From positions 62,001 to 126,000 of the forward strand of contig BCKC01000012.1 of the NCBI GenBank assembly GCA_001600455.1: a stretch of DNA of 64,000 bases, read 5' to 3'. Made by a program: the position numbers and the translations under genes. Below, one piece after another: positions 11,752 through 21,461 of the stretch. Positions within the stretch are counted from its first letter, which is position 1. Every line of letters starts with the position of its first letter. The stretch is from Endocalyx cinctus. Lineage: Eukaryota > Ascomycota > Sordariomycetes > Amphisphaeriales > Apiosporaceae. The notes below the pieces were generated by a model that was not told the DNA's origin, searched no databases, and saw only the letters and a program-made list of their open reading frames with translations.

Positions 11752-13423
11752 ATGCCTCAAGTACGATCAAAAGGATTCTTGAAAGAATCAAAGGCGAAAA
11801 AGCCAAAGGTTCAAGTGAGTCGCCCGACCCCGTTCTTTCGTATTAATTTTATGTCCAAGCGTCCACTCCGTTTAATCCATGGATCCATTATACCATTAAC
11901 ACGTGATCTAGAAACTTGAAGATGCAGATGATTATCACGAAGCTGCCACGGAAAATGAAGATGCCATGGGAAAGCATCGGGCAGGCGACCCGGCCAAGTC
12001 CATGAGATTCGCCCGCAGAGCTCTTGACTTTTACGCGCAGGGTGTGGAACGATTCCCTCGGAATTTTGACCTCGCATATAACAAAGCTCGGTTAGAGCTC
12101 GAGGTCGCAACTCATCCCGTCCTATCGCAAGCCCTCGACGTACCCATAATGGAGATGCTTCAGCAATCTCTATCTTCTCATCAGCATGCCCTGACCTTAG
12201 ACGTCGAGAATGCCGATGCCCTTTTCAATACGTCTCAAGTTCTCACGGCACTGGCCGAAAATATAGCCGAGGGAGATGATTTACCTGACGCCGAGGCTCT
12301 GAAATGTTTGGAACAGGCACTCGACTACCAGAAACGATGTTTTGAGATACAGGAGAAACATTTTAATCAGAGTCGTCGGGAGATCAACCAGCTAGAGGTA
12401 TCCGACGATACTTCGGAGGATGCCTCCGCAGCCGGGGGGGCGCCGTTAAAGGAAGAAGAGGGCGAAGGAGAGGAGCAATGGGTCACCATAGTAGAGCCCG
12501 TGACAGAAGATGCGCTTTTAGACACCGTCGTTGCCCAAATCAACACACTCACAACTCTCTGCAGTATCGTAAACTCAACAATGTCGGGCTCCGGCTGGGA
12601 TGCGAAGCCGGAAATATCCGTGCCTTGGCTCGAGTCGTACTCTACGAAGCTCCTGAACGGAATAGTACCAGATCTTCTTACCGCGTACGGCGAGGCCTTA
12701 CAGGCTCGGGTGTCGGAAATCGACCTTGCCAAAGCCGTCTTTTTGGGCATGTTCTTCGAACTTAGCTTTCGGGCGGGCGCCATTGACGTGTCTACATATA
12801 AAAATGAGCTTGAAGCCGCCTTCTGCACCGGCATCCAGAATCCTAACCCTACGTCGGCTGACTTCGTACTAGCCTATAGTCGTGCTCTAATCTCTTTTAA
12901 TAGCGCTCTCAACGACGTTCGTCCCCCGGTAGACGGCAATAGTACTTACCCTCCTCTGCGATGGTCAGGTCTGATGCAAGCTCAGACGCAGCTCACGTCG
13001 GCCTCGAAGCTTCCTTTCGTAAAGGTCGATAAGGAGACATTAGCCACAACACATGGTCTACGGGGCGATATAACCATGCTCATGTGCGCTCTGGCGGAGC
13101 CCCGATTCGCGTTCAAGACGGCGGCCGGTATGCGGGAACAACTCTTAACCAATGCCAAAGTGTACTACGAAAATGCGATGAAGCTGTTCGGAACGCTTGG
13201 CTCGGAAGGCGCAGATGAGAAAGCACTGTACGAGTTGAAGGTTGCGGCACTCGGTATGACGGTCCTCCTGAAAGATAAGGAGCATATGTCTGACCGCACT
13301 CCCTACATTCAACAAGTGTTTGGTAATTTGTTCAAGTCGAAAGGGGAGGGATGGGTCATGGATCGTCTAGAAGAATTAATAGATGAAGGCATCTTCCAAG
13401 CGGATCCTTTTGGGATTCGGTGA
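11752..13423 (+). CDS. TPR-repeat protein
   Basis: Exon 11752-11814 encodes a basic 21-residue start, then an intron 11815-11911 (donor GTGAGT, acceptor CTAG) leads into exon 11912-13423, giving 524 residues. The N-terminal half shows helical TPR-like pairs (ALDFYAQGVERFP..FDLAYNKARLELE, then SSHQHALTLDVENADALFNTSQVL and LEQALDYQKRCFE). An acidic insert rich in Asp/Glu follows (about residues 160-190), then a helical C-terminal half. Such proteins act as scaffolds or chaperones. It recalls fungal TPR proteins of the Acl4 kind, but I cannot assign it. A GTGAGT overlaps the stop codon at 13420, so a further 3' exon cannot be excluded. Confidence 0.85.
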
Positions 13424-13603
13424 GTATTCAGGTTATATACTCCTTATCTGACGGACCCGGCGTCTTTCGTTCCTTGACATCAAGTCGATTCTTCGCTGCT
13501 TGTTCTGTCTTTCCTTTCTGTGTACTTTCTATCATATGTAGAATACGTATCATCGTCTGCAGAGTTTTGTATCTGGGCGTAATCATTTTAGGAATGACTA
13601 GGC

Positions 13604-14319
13604 CTAGGGTCGTCGCATTGCGAGTCTATAATGTCCCGGAATCTTCTTTACTTCGTCCTTTAACATCTTATCAATCACATCTTTCAGCTTTGCCCCCCTT
13701 ACTCCGTCGCCCGCATTATCCGGATACCAGAGGCAGCATAAAATCACCGTCGCCGCCACTACTATATCAGGTCTCGAATCTCGTTCTAGGCGGAAGAGTT
13801 TTGCTACCTGAGCGGCCTTCGCTACTCTCCACTCATCTACGGATACGGGCTTGGAATATGGCGTCGTGGGCAGCATACTCGGTGGCCCCAGTCCATTAAG
13901 CGTGTCTAGAGGAACGTAGTGGTACGCTCTTGCAGAGACCGGTCCGTATACCAGATATTCGTAATCGTATCTCCTACAGGTCAATCCCGCGGTGTAGAGC
14001 TACGGTACGTAATACACGGTAACGTAAGAATCTATCAGCTCGGTGTCCAAAATCGTGATAAATAGGTCTGACGATGTAGACTTGCCTATATATATTCATA
14101 GGCCGTGTTGAAGTTAGCCGCCCACGAGCTAAATGTCGAGTCTACGGTTTTCAGCCCATAGAAGTGGCTTTCGATCATTTCTTTAAACCTCTCTATGTCG
14201 TACATAGCTAATGGTACATAATTAGCGTTGAAGAACCTATGTAGCGTCATACCACGGGTACCGCTGAGTTGCGGGTCGAAACCTCTTCCAGAGTTTACCG
14301 TGAAACCGCGGAAGAGAAA
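13604..14319 (-). pseudogene. Decayed gene, possibly DUF7587-like
   Basis: Protein-like sequence runs on the minus strand from 14319 to 13604 but in two frames. The upstream part (FDPQLSGTRGMTLHRF to SSWAANFNTAYEYI) reaches a TAG in a TATATATA run near 14085-14097. The downstream part continues one frame over (SDLFITILDTELIDSYV), meets TAG at 14000-14002, then reads on (YDYEYLVYGPVSARAY) to a stop at 13604. Another TAG lies at 14320-14322. The order SW..A, a DT/D..L strand, then YEYLVYGP resembles a fungal domain I associate with DUF7587; this is a weak match. One frameshift and in-frame stops argue for a relic. An intron at the frame change is possible but I see no good GT donor. Confidence 0.55.
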
Positions 14320-14583
14320 CTAGAGAAAGCTCTCTAAAGATGATTCTGACAACATAGTAATTAATGATTAGCATTGTCTTAATTCCAAGAAAAGAAAAAG
14401 AAAAATTAGAAAATAATATACGACTGTAGAGAAGATGTATAAGCGAGTGTACCCACTTAAGTACTTAGTCAAGGACAAAAGTACCTTCGAGGGTTTTTCA
14501 CTCGCGTTAGCTCAAGCTTTTCAAATACAACGTCTTTTTGCGGGTGTCCAAGCTGACGGGGGGTAGCCTATTTGTGGTTGGTG

Positions 14584-15030
14584 TGTTGGTGAGGGTCCGC
14601 CTACTACTTTGGCTGATCTTACTAGTGCAGAGGGGAGTAGTGGACTTGGTAGCCGGGGAGCCTCAGTGTAACCATTTAAATCAAATATAGAAGCATGGGG
14701 ATCAAACTCTTCGTTTATTTATAAAGTAGTTTTTCCGAAATTAAAGTCGAAGAGTAACCCTGTGGCCTTGGGCACATCGGAGCCGGATCTCAGTCGGTCG
14801 GGCTGCGACGAGGTGTCAGGGTTTAAAAATATCACGGGGACTACGGTGCATGTCTGCGGCTACTCTAAGGGTAACCCCGGCGGGATACGTCTATATAAGG
14901 GAAGGCTTCTGCCCTGAATAGATAGAATAAGAAGTTAATAATCAATGAAATAATTGCTCGACTCTTGAACTATACCCCTGTCTCACTGCTAAACTCTGTC
15001 TACGTAACTACGCTATCCTACACTCCAACG
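14584..15030 (+). mobile_element. Probable solo LTR of a retrotransposon
   Basis: About 447 bases start with TGTTGG and end in CCAACG, one base off the complementary CCAACA that would close an LTR. Inside, near the 3' third, is a promoter-like CTATATAAGG followed by a T-poor leader, typical of Ty1/copia-type fungal LTRs. No internal gag/pol coding region and no second LTR are in the neighbourhood. I could not find a clear 5-bp target duplication, so the borders are tentative. It lies between the decayed gene and the epoxide hydrolase. Confidence 0.4.
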
Positions 15031-15068
15031 TGCCCTTATTCTCTTACACGAGCTGATGAAGCGGACTT

Positions 15069-15245
15069 CTAATTCGGGTTTATGAACAGCCCTTCAGAAG
15101 AATCCTTGGATGTATCGGCCGTTTTGAGTTTCTTCTTGTTCCTACCGTTGTGGTCATCACCTTGTACCCGAGTTGGACCAGGATAAGAAGGCACAGAGCT
15201 ACGTTTCTGATAGGCGTTTTTCACAGACCTACGAGCGGAGTTCAT
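15069..15245 (-). CDS. Small hydrophilic ORF, doubtful
   Basis: A 58-codon ATG-to-TAG frame rich in Lys, Ser, Asp and Asn, with no signal peptide, membrane segment or recognised family. It lies just beyond the LTR-like element on the opposite strand. The composition is more protein-like than most short frames here, but it may be chance or a remnant of element sequence. Confidence 0.2.
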   Translation of the reverse strand: MNSARRSVKNAYQKRSSVPSYPGPTRVQGDDHNGRNKKKLKTADTSKDSSEGLFINPN

Positions 15246-15606
15246 GATTTAGTTCATTCCTGTGATATAATATTGATCTTGGAATCCTATTGGTTTTTCT
15301 GCGTTTAGAACTTTTCTTTTTTTTTCTCTCCGCAAGAGTGCTCATGAATATACTACAGTTCTTCTTTGCTATGTAGACTTAAACTAGATACGTTTCGCTC
15401 ACTTCTGAGCTTAAACAACCTCCCTACAAGTAAGCCATTGTGGATTCTACACTATTTTTAAAATTACGGGAATCATCTCGAGGGTACGGAGTTTTTTCTG
15501 TGAGCCTAATTTCTTTCTTTTAAAGTCATGATGTGTCTCGGTCTTTGTGGGGATATCAAGAATTCGTTCCGAGTATCTGTCTAATTGAGCAAAGTGTAAT
15601 TATCAC

Positions 15607-16833
15607 TCATGCCGAAAACCCATTTCTTCCTTTGATAGCCCCAAAAGCACCACTGGTCCTCCCAAACATCTCTCTGAGGTCTCCGGCGATTTTATCGGGC
15701 AACTCGAAAGCAGCAAAATGGCCGCCACGGTCATGTACTTTATTCAACACGAGATCACCCAGCGTTTTATTCCAAAGTGACGGAAAAACCAAGAGCTCTT
15801 TCGGAAAGATACTGCATCCGATTTTAATGTCTTCTAGGTAGACCGAGCGTATGAATGACTGGGTCTCATCTTTGCTATGCGGGGTATCGTAATATATCCA
15901 CAAGGAAGCCAACGGTCCGGGCGTACTAAACCAGTAGATACTCACCCATTTGCAGACTTCGTAGTCCGTCCAGGGATACTCGTCGGTCCAATCACGCAGT
16001 TTCTCGTAGATCCAAGCCAGAAGACCGACGGGTGAATCCGTCAGACTATATCCTATGGTCTGCGGTTTTGTCTTATGTTCAGCCCAATAACCCGATCCTT
16101 CCTCTTGAAACCACTTACTACGCCGGAACCCATCGAGTTCGGCCTGCGTGCGACCGTTCTTTTGGTCCAACTCATAAAGTTCGGGAAAACGCGTCGGGCT
16201 CGGCTCTTTCGGCTGACATCCGTTATAATGACTAGCTTTGCAGCTCTGGGGGAACAGATAACCTAAGTACCGACTGACGGCATACCCGATGTCCCCTCCC
16301 TGAGTCACGTACTCCGAATACCCTAAGACTTCGACCATGAGCTTTTGAAACACTTCGGCAGTCTGGCGGGCGCCGAAGCCGGGCTTCTTGACGAGGGACG
16401 AAAATCCGTAATTGGGCATCGACGGCGCGACCACGTCGAAGGACGGGTGGGTATCGCCGCCGTCCAGCAAGAGCGGGAGCATCTTCGAGACCTCGTTAAA
16501 ACTTCCTGGCCACCCGTGACAAAACAGCAAAGGGATAGCACCGGGATTCGAACTCTTATGGTACGCGAAGTGCAGGTCGATCGGCTCGAAGCCGTCGATT
16601 GAGATCGTTGTTACGAACTGGGATAGTTCGTTTAGCTCGGCCTCCGCTTGGCGCCAGTCGAACTCGTTCTGCCAGTACGTAGCGATTCGCTTCACATCGG
16701 CAAGAGGCGCACCGTAATCCCAGCCGGCACCCTCGATTTCGGTCTCAGGAAAGTCAGTTAGCGCGAGTTTGGCCTTGAGCCGATCAATCTTTGCTTGAGA
16801 GATGGCGATTTTATATGGCCTAATTGGAGACAT
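15607..16833 (-). CDS. Microsomal-type epoxide hydrolase
   Basis: Intronless, 408 residues, alpha/beta-hydrolase fold with the N-terminal EHN (epoxide hydrolase N-terminus) region in the first 110 residues. It adds water to epoxides to give diols, in detoxification or secondary metabolism. Visible catalytic parts: oxyanion motif HGWPGS (106-111), nucleophile Asp181 in QGGDIG, and general-base His372 in GGHFAAFE; the acid is probably in the 330-350 region. The DYGAPL and WRQAEAELN motifs of the EHN region are present. There is no clear N-terminal membrane anchor, so it may be soluble. The next gene upstream (DUF3632) is on the same strand 525 bases away; a P450 lies 7 kb further on. Confidence 0.93.
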   Translation of the reverse strand: MSPIRPYKIAISQAKIDRLKAKLALTDFPETEIEGAGWDYGAPLADVKRIATYWQNEFDWRQAEAELNELSQFVTTISIDGFEPIDLHFAYHKSSNPGAIPLLFCHGWPGSFNEVSKMLPLLLDGGDTHPSFDVVAPSMPNYGFSSLVKKPGFGARQTAEVFQKLMVEVLGYSEYVTQGGDIGYAVSRYLGYLFPQSCKASHYNGCQPKEPSPTRFPELYELDQKNGRTQAELDGFRRSKWFQEEGSGYWAEHKTKPQTIGYSLTDSPVGLLAWIYEKLRDWTDEYPWTDYEVCKWVSIYWFSTPGPLASLWIYYDTPHSKDETQSFIRSVYLEDIKIGCSIFPKELLVFPSLWNKTLGDLVLNKVHDRGGHFAAFELPDKIAGDLREMFGRTSGAFGAIKGRNGFSA

Positions 16834-17358
16834 GATAGCAGATGTCGTAGGACGCAGTACTTATTTGGTATTTACGGATTTATTTTGATATTCGATTTTG
16901 AGGGCTTATATATATGGATTGATTATGAAGAAATGACGCGGAGTTGGCTTTACATTGTACCGGATGTTTCGGATATATGCGAACCGGTTTACTTGTGCTA
17001 CCGGTTCCGTTGCTGCGTTCTTATCACGTATTACTAAATACGTGTTGCCCCTTCCCATTGCCAACTAAAGAATCAACAATCTCTCAAGAAATGGACGTTG
17101 AAAATCGGGTTTCCCCATTTTCACTTGTGAAGAGGGAGTAGACTTAAATATCGAATTATAGAACTGTAGCTATTTCCAAGGTTAGAGCGTGTTTAATTCG
17201 TTACTCTATCATATATCATCACAACAGTCGAGCATATGATCATTCTGATTTCTTACTGGCATGCAAGAAGGGTAATATTAGTTACATACTCTGCTCTTGT
17301 CCTCCCTCTTGTCGGTTTATATTTAGTTGCTTGCGCTAGTACCTGAGTATACATCTAT
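16834..17358. other. Intergenic spacer
   Basis: About 525 AT-rich bases between two minus-strand genes. It should contain the epoxide hydrolase promoter and the 3' end of the DUF3632 gene. I see no gene. Confidence 0.55.
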
Positions 17359-18228
17359 TTACATATAACTCAAAGCCAATTTTGCCTTCTCGTTGAGAAT
17401 TTCCGTCTTATCCATCGCATTTTCTAATCGACTTCGCCAAAAGTCCCATCTCTCCGGGGTCATGACATTTCCATCGTGCCACAGGTGTCTGCCGTTCGCA
17501 TTTTTCAACCCCCAGCTTTCCTCTCGTTTCGCGATTCCTTCTTTGAAAAGAGGTCCTGCGACGGCGAACCATTCGGCCACGGCCGCTACCTCGAGCTCTA
17601 ACAAGCTTTCGGTTTCTATTGTCCGTTCGAGAGCGTTGGCGACGCTCTCGTAGCCCCAGTGTATATCGAAAATCCCGGTCTTGACCAGACGGGCCTCCAC
17701 GTTTGCCTGCCTAGAACGTAATTCCAACAAGAGCTTCTTCTCGGCGGCGCCCGACGGTTTGGAGACGCCGGTTCTCGAGTTTATAGACGATCGGTAGTCC
17801 GCATACATGTACGAGAAGCCCGGAAGGCCTTTCCAGAGCGTGCCGTGCGCCGGGAGGTCTTCTTTCCGTATGCCGAGAAAGTCAGGCTCGGGTAGTTCTT
17901 GGATGGCCCGTAGAAGTACCATCAAAGAATCTAAGTGCTCTGATGCAGAAACGACGGTCAGTTCAATGTTACTCGGCTTATTGTTACATGGTAGATACTC
18001 GCCTGGGGGTAGTTCAATTAGCGCGTCACATAAAAAGCCCCATAGAACGGCAAGTTCTTCGTTCGGGTTGCTTGCTTTCTCGACAGGGAGGGTGACGTCT
18101 CGAGCTGCTTCTTGAGCGCTTTTCGTATGTAGGAGGTAGTCTTTCATTGCTTGAACTGCTCTCGGGGGAACTCCATCCTCGACGTCGCCGTCTGGGGCTA
18201 ATTTATTTGCAAGCCAACCGTCCAGCAT
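17359..18228 (-). CDS. DUF3632-family protein
   Basis: Intronless, 289 residues from ATG 18228; upstream in-frame codons to 18300 have no better ATG. The mostly helical sequence with FDIHWGYESVANALER, EVAAVAEWFAVAGPLF and a C-terminal WDFWRSRLE is the pattern of the fungal family DUF3632, whose function is unknown. It has no signal peptide or membrane segment, so it is probably cytosolic. Members are often multicopy in filamentous ascomycetes. Confidence 0.8.
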   Translation of the reverse strand: MLDGWLANKLAPDGDVEDGVPPRAVQAMKDYLLHTKSAQEAARDVTLPVEKASNPNEELAVLWGFLCDALIELPPGEYLPCNNKPSNIELTVVSASEHLDSLMVLLRAIQELPEPDFLGIRKEDLPAHGTLWKGLPGFSYMYADYRSSINSRTGVSKPSGAAEKKLLLELRSRQANVEARLVKTGIFDIHWGYESVANALERTIETESLLELEVAAVAEWFAVAGPLFKEGIAKREESWGLKNANGRHLWHDGNVMTPERWDFWRSRLENAMDKTEILNEKAKLALSYM

Positions 18229-18745
18229 TGTGTATGATATGGAGACGTAAGTCCTATAGACGTAAACATAGAAATGTAGATGATGATCCTTTCCTTTCAC
18301 TTAGGTATGTCAATGAATCTATCTTGTATAAGTATGTAATGAACTAACACCGACATAAATATCTTCAACGAGGAAGATACCTACCTACGGTACATTAAGT
18401 AAGACCTAAAAAGCAAACAAATCTATTTTAAAAGTAGTGCAATGGCTGTGTAAGTCCTACCCACCTACCCACCTACCCACTAAGTTTTCGGGTACATACT
18501 TACTTAAGTACCTAGGTACTTACCTACTTATAGTGTTATACATAATATTACAGTGTCGTATATCCACTAATTATATCCACTAACTTTGGCAAGACCGGCG
18601 ACTAAAAGTAGGTAAATCCCCCTTTAAAGAGTCCATACAATTAATCGTATAATATACTTGAGTACTACTTACTCACTTACATCTAAGCTATGTTAATCCG
18701 GGCCTTAAGTAATGAAAGAAGGAGAAGGAAAAGGAGGGGAAGGAG

Positions 18746-18834
18746 AAGAAGTAGAAGAGGAAGTAGAAGAAGAAGAGGAAGTAGAAGAAGAAGAGGAAGT
18801 AGAAGAAGAAGAGGAAGTAGAAGAAGAAGAGGAA
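18746..18834 (+). repeat. 18-bp purine-rich tandem array
   Basis: At least four near-perfect copies of an 18-base unit made of GAAGTAGAAGAAGAAGAG, with GA-rich flanks back to about 18712. The strand is almost all purine. The long open frames it makes on both strands (Glu- or Ser-rich) are a by-product of the repeat, not genes. Confidence 0.85.
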
Positions 18835-19715
18835 GGGGGAAAAAGATTTACGACGCCGAGCACCCTAAATATAATTATCCCACAAATGGTGGTAAAGAAC
18901 CGAAATAACGGTATAGAAGTGTAGCCAATGTGAGCCGGGTCCGAACCGCGTCGCCGAGTCTCGGGATCGCCTAGGTTAGTCGTTGCGTACATCTCGGAAT
19001 CGGTTAGGTTAGTGATTGGTTAAGATATGTATTTCCGTCGTGAATGATTCTATTCTTGGCACACTTATAAAGGACTAACTTCACAATTCATTAGTATAGG
19101 GAAAGACTGAACCTTGCCGACTTAGTTTCGAGTGATATTTTTTTTTTTTTGCCTACTCGGAATGCCCGGTAATTTCGTCTTACGTGCCCACATGAAGTGG
19201 CTCGAAATTTGAAGAAAGCAAGACGACGATCCTAAATATAATGATAATATATATCTACTCCGTACGTACGCGCTCTTTAAGGCTGTGGGAGTGTGGAGAG
19301 TGTGGAGGGTGTAGAGAATATGGATAGAGACAGGCATGCCCACTCAGCTAAGCTACATAAAGTTACCATAACTGCGCCTCCTATGTAAATTGCATCCTTA
19401 GCCGTGAGAATTAGCAGATTTACGTAATTTAGAAGTAAATGAAAAAGCTTAGTTTAACATACCGCGATGATCATCCTTCGTTGAAATCCTTCGGCGGAAG
19501 TCCTGCAGTTGAAAAGAATAGTCGAGTAATTCAGCACTAGGTAAAGATATGGGTAACAATTCCAATATGGAGGGATATCAAACGATGTCAACAAGCTATC
19601 CCTGAAATCTAGAAACTAATTATATCGTAAATCATCTCATGTTGTCCGTAACGTTGTAATTTATAGATACCGATTTAGAAATGGGTTCAAGTAGCTTCAA
19701 GGTGAATCTTCTTGA

Positions 19716-19724
19716 CATATAAGA
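19716..19724 (+). promoter_or_regulatory. TATA-like element upstream of the ribonuclease
   Basis: CATATAAGA lies about 190 bases before the ribonuclease ATG and is followed by a CT/TCATC-rich leader, a common fungal arrangement. The position is suggestive only. Confidence 0.3.
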
Positions 19725-19915
19725 ACCTCAAACTCCTGCCGTTCAAGTCAATCATCTTTTCACCTATCATCAACATTACTCACCCTTTCACCGCCGTCAC
19801 TACTCATCATCTCTTCATTGTCATCATCATTCATCATCTTTTCACCGTCATCATCATTCATCAGTTCATCAATATCCAACCGTCAACGTCTCCACTATCA
19901 AGTACATCTTAAAAA

Positions 19916-20632
19916 ATGAAGGCTTTTACCGCAACCGCAACCCTGCTATCTATGCTCGGAGTAGCAAGTAGCCTGCCTACTATGGAAGAACGAGCGGTCA
20001 CGAACGATCCCATCAGTGTATGACTCAACTATCCTTTGCTTATTATATACGATATAAGGAATAAATGAGTAAATCTAACGCTTAATAAATATAGCTTTAT
20101 GATGGCCCCAGCCACGACGCCTCCATCAAATGCGGTTCGTAACTCGGTATCTTTAACCCTCGGAAGAAGACGTAATCTAATCTCTACCTTCTAGGCTCTC
20201 ACACGTACAGCTACGATGATATATACGATGCAGTGCAATTCGGCGTAAACCTCGGCATAGCAGGTGAAACGCGTGGCAGTGAGCGAATCCTATCCAGCTA
20301 ATATGCTTTTTTTTTCCCCCTTAGTTAGCTAACGTTCATTAAAAAAAAAAGAACATCAATACCCGCATACCTTCGATCATAACGATTCCAAGGGTCACAA
20401 CCTAGATTTCGATTCCAAAACTTGCCCCGAAAACGACAGTAATCGTAAAGAGTACCCTCTCAAGGTCGGAGGTGTCTACGACGGTGGAAAGCACAACGTT
20501 AAACAAGGCGACGAACGAGTGGTATACTACTACGAGGAGGGCGAGATTGACTCGGATGGAAACCCTCATGTTTACTACTGTGGTATCATGACCCACAAGG
20601 GTGCTGCCAGCGGTGGCTTTCTATTGTGTTAA
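19916..20632 (+). CDS. Secreted guanyl-specific ribonuclease (RNase T1/F1/N1 family)
   Basis: Small extracellular RNase that cleaves single-stranded RNA 3' of guanosine through a 2',3'-cyclic intermediate. Four exons (19916-20017, 20095-20134, 20195-20263, 20352-20632) join to 163 residues with a signal peptide ending near residue 19. The catalytic set is complete: His76 in YPHTF, Glu104 in EYPL, Arg126 in DERVVY and His152 in THKGA, with Tyr74 before the first His. Cys47, Cys147 and Cys163 fit the family disulfides. Intron donors are GTATGA, GTTCGT and GTGAAA; the second is weak but needed to make CGSHTYS. No short ORF caller would find this gene. It could serve nutrition, competition or host interaction; the sequence does not decide. 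Confidence 0.88.
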
Positions 20633-21461
20633 TTGGGCTATTGATCTTGGAATATTGAATACTCATCGTGCTTAGTTCATTCTGAGACTAGTGCGTGTGA
20701 GATTGTTAAACATACTGGTTCCTAGAGTGGATCATATTAAGGGAAAAGGGGTTCGTTGTAGATTTATTTATTTATAGAGAGTTATTTTACTGTAAATCCT
20801 ATTTTATTGATATATTCTTCGTCCTGTGCGGTCTGGTGTGGTTCAGCGTAGTCTAAATACCCGGGTACTTAAGTAGTTAATCAAATAATGCAAGTCACGG
20901 TGTTGTTAGAATAACACGTGACTACCGTAACCTTTAACAAAGCTCCAGAGCCGCTGCAATCCCACAATCACAAATCATTGTTTCATTGTAACGGAAAAGA
21001 AAAAAAAAACAAGTTGCACGATATAAATTTACAGTTCAAGACATACCTTCTAAATATACTAGTAAATATAGTTCCTTTAGTTTTGTTTTGGTAGCCTTTC
21101 TATCTTTCTGTTAGAACAGGTGTAGTGCTAACCTTCCGACCCTGATGATAGAGGGTGTACACCGGATTCTATTATATTATATAGGTGAGAGAGTGCGTAC
21201 ATACACCCCTCCTGTCCTCCTGGTTATTTCGAACTTACTTGTATAAATTAGTTATATCTGTTCCTGTTCGATTAAAAATTTGACGGAGGAAATTTAAAGA
21301 TATCTCTCTCTCTATAAAGCAACCTAGTTCTTTTTCTTTCTTTTTAGTTTTGCACAAAATGAATCATCTTCAATATTCATATTCATATATATATATATAT
21401 ATATCACCTTCTAGTATTATCCAATTACCGAAAAATTTGTCACCGTCGTCGGCTAAAAACA
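20633..21461. other. Intergenic spacer
   Basis: Holds the ribonuclease 3' end and the subtilase promoter. Includes a (TA)n run near 21385-21404 and CT-rich tracts near 21303-21345. I see no gene. Confidence 0.55.
21313..21319 (+). promoter_or_regulatory. TATAAAG box of the subtilase gene
   Basis: TATAAAG about 145 bases upstream of the start codon, within CT-rich flanks. A plausible core promoter, judged on sequence alone. Confidence 0.35.

Larger units (their letters stand above)
14320..15606. other. Spacer with a probable LTR and a small ORF
   Basis: Holds the LTR-like element and the small ORF listed separately. The flanks are AT-rich with short T-runs. No other coding signal was seen. 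Confidence 0.5.
18229..19915. other. Intergenic spacer between divergent genes
   Basis: Contains CCTACCCA repeats near 18460-18480, a TAGGTACCTA-type palindrome cluster near 18500-18530, the 18-bp purine-rich array listed separately, one TACTCCGTA near 19256, and a pyrimidine-rich TCATCATC leader (about 19750-19880) before the ribonuclease start. I see no gene. Confidence 0.55.

Noticed and set aside
18690..18992. Glu-, Arg- and Ser-rich frames on both strands
   Set aside because: Produced by the 18-base tandem array; composition follows the repeat in every frame.
18925..19025. Possible tRNA (GGGTCCGAACC with nearby GC-rich stems)
   Set aside because: No full cloverleaf, acceptor stem or anticodon arm can be drawn.
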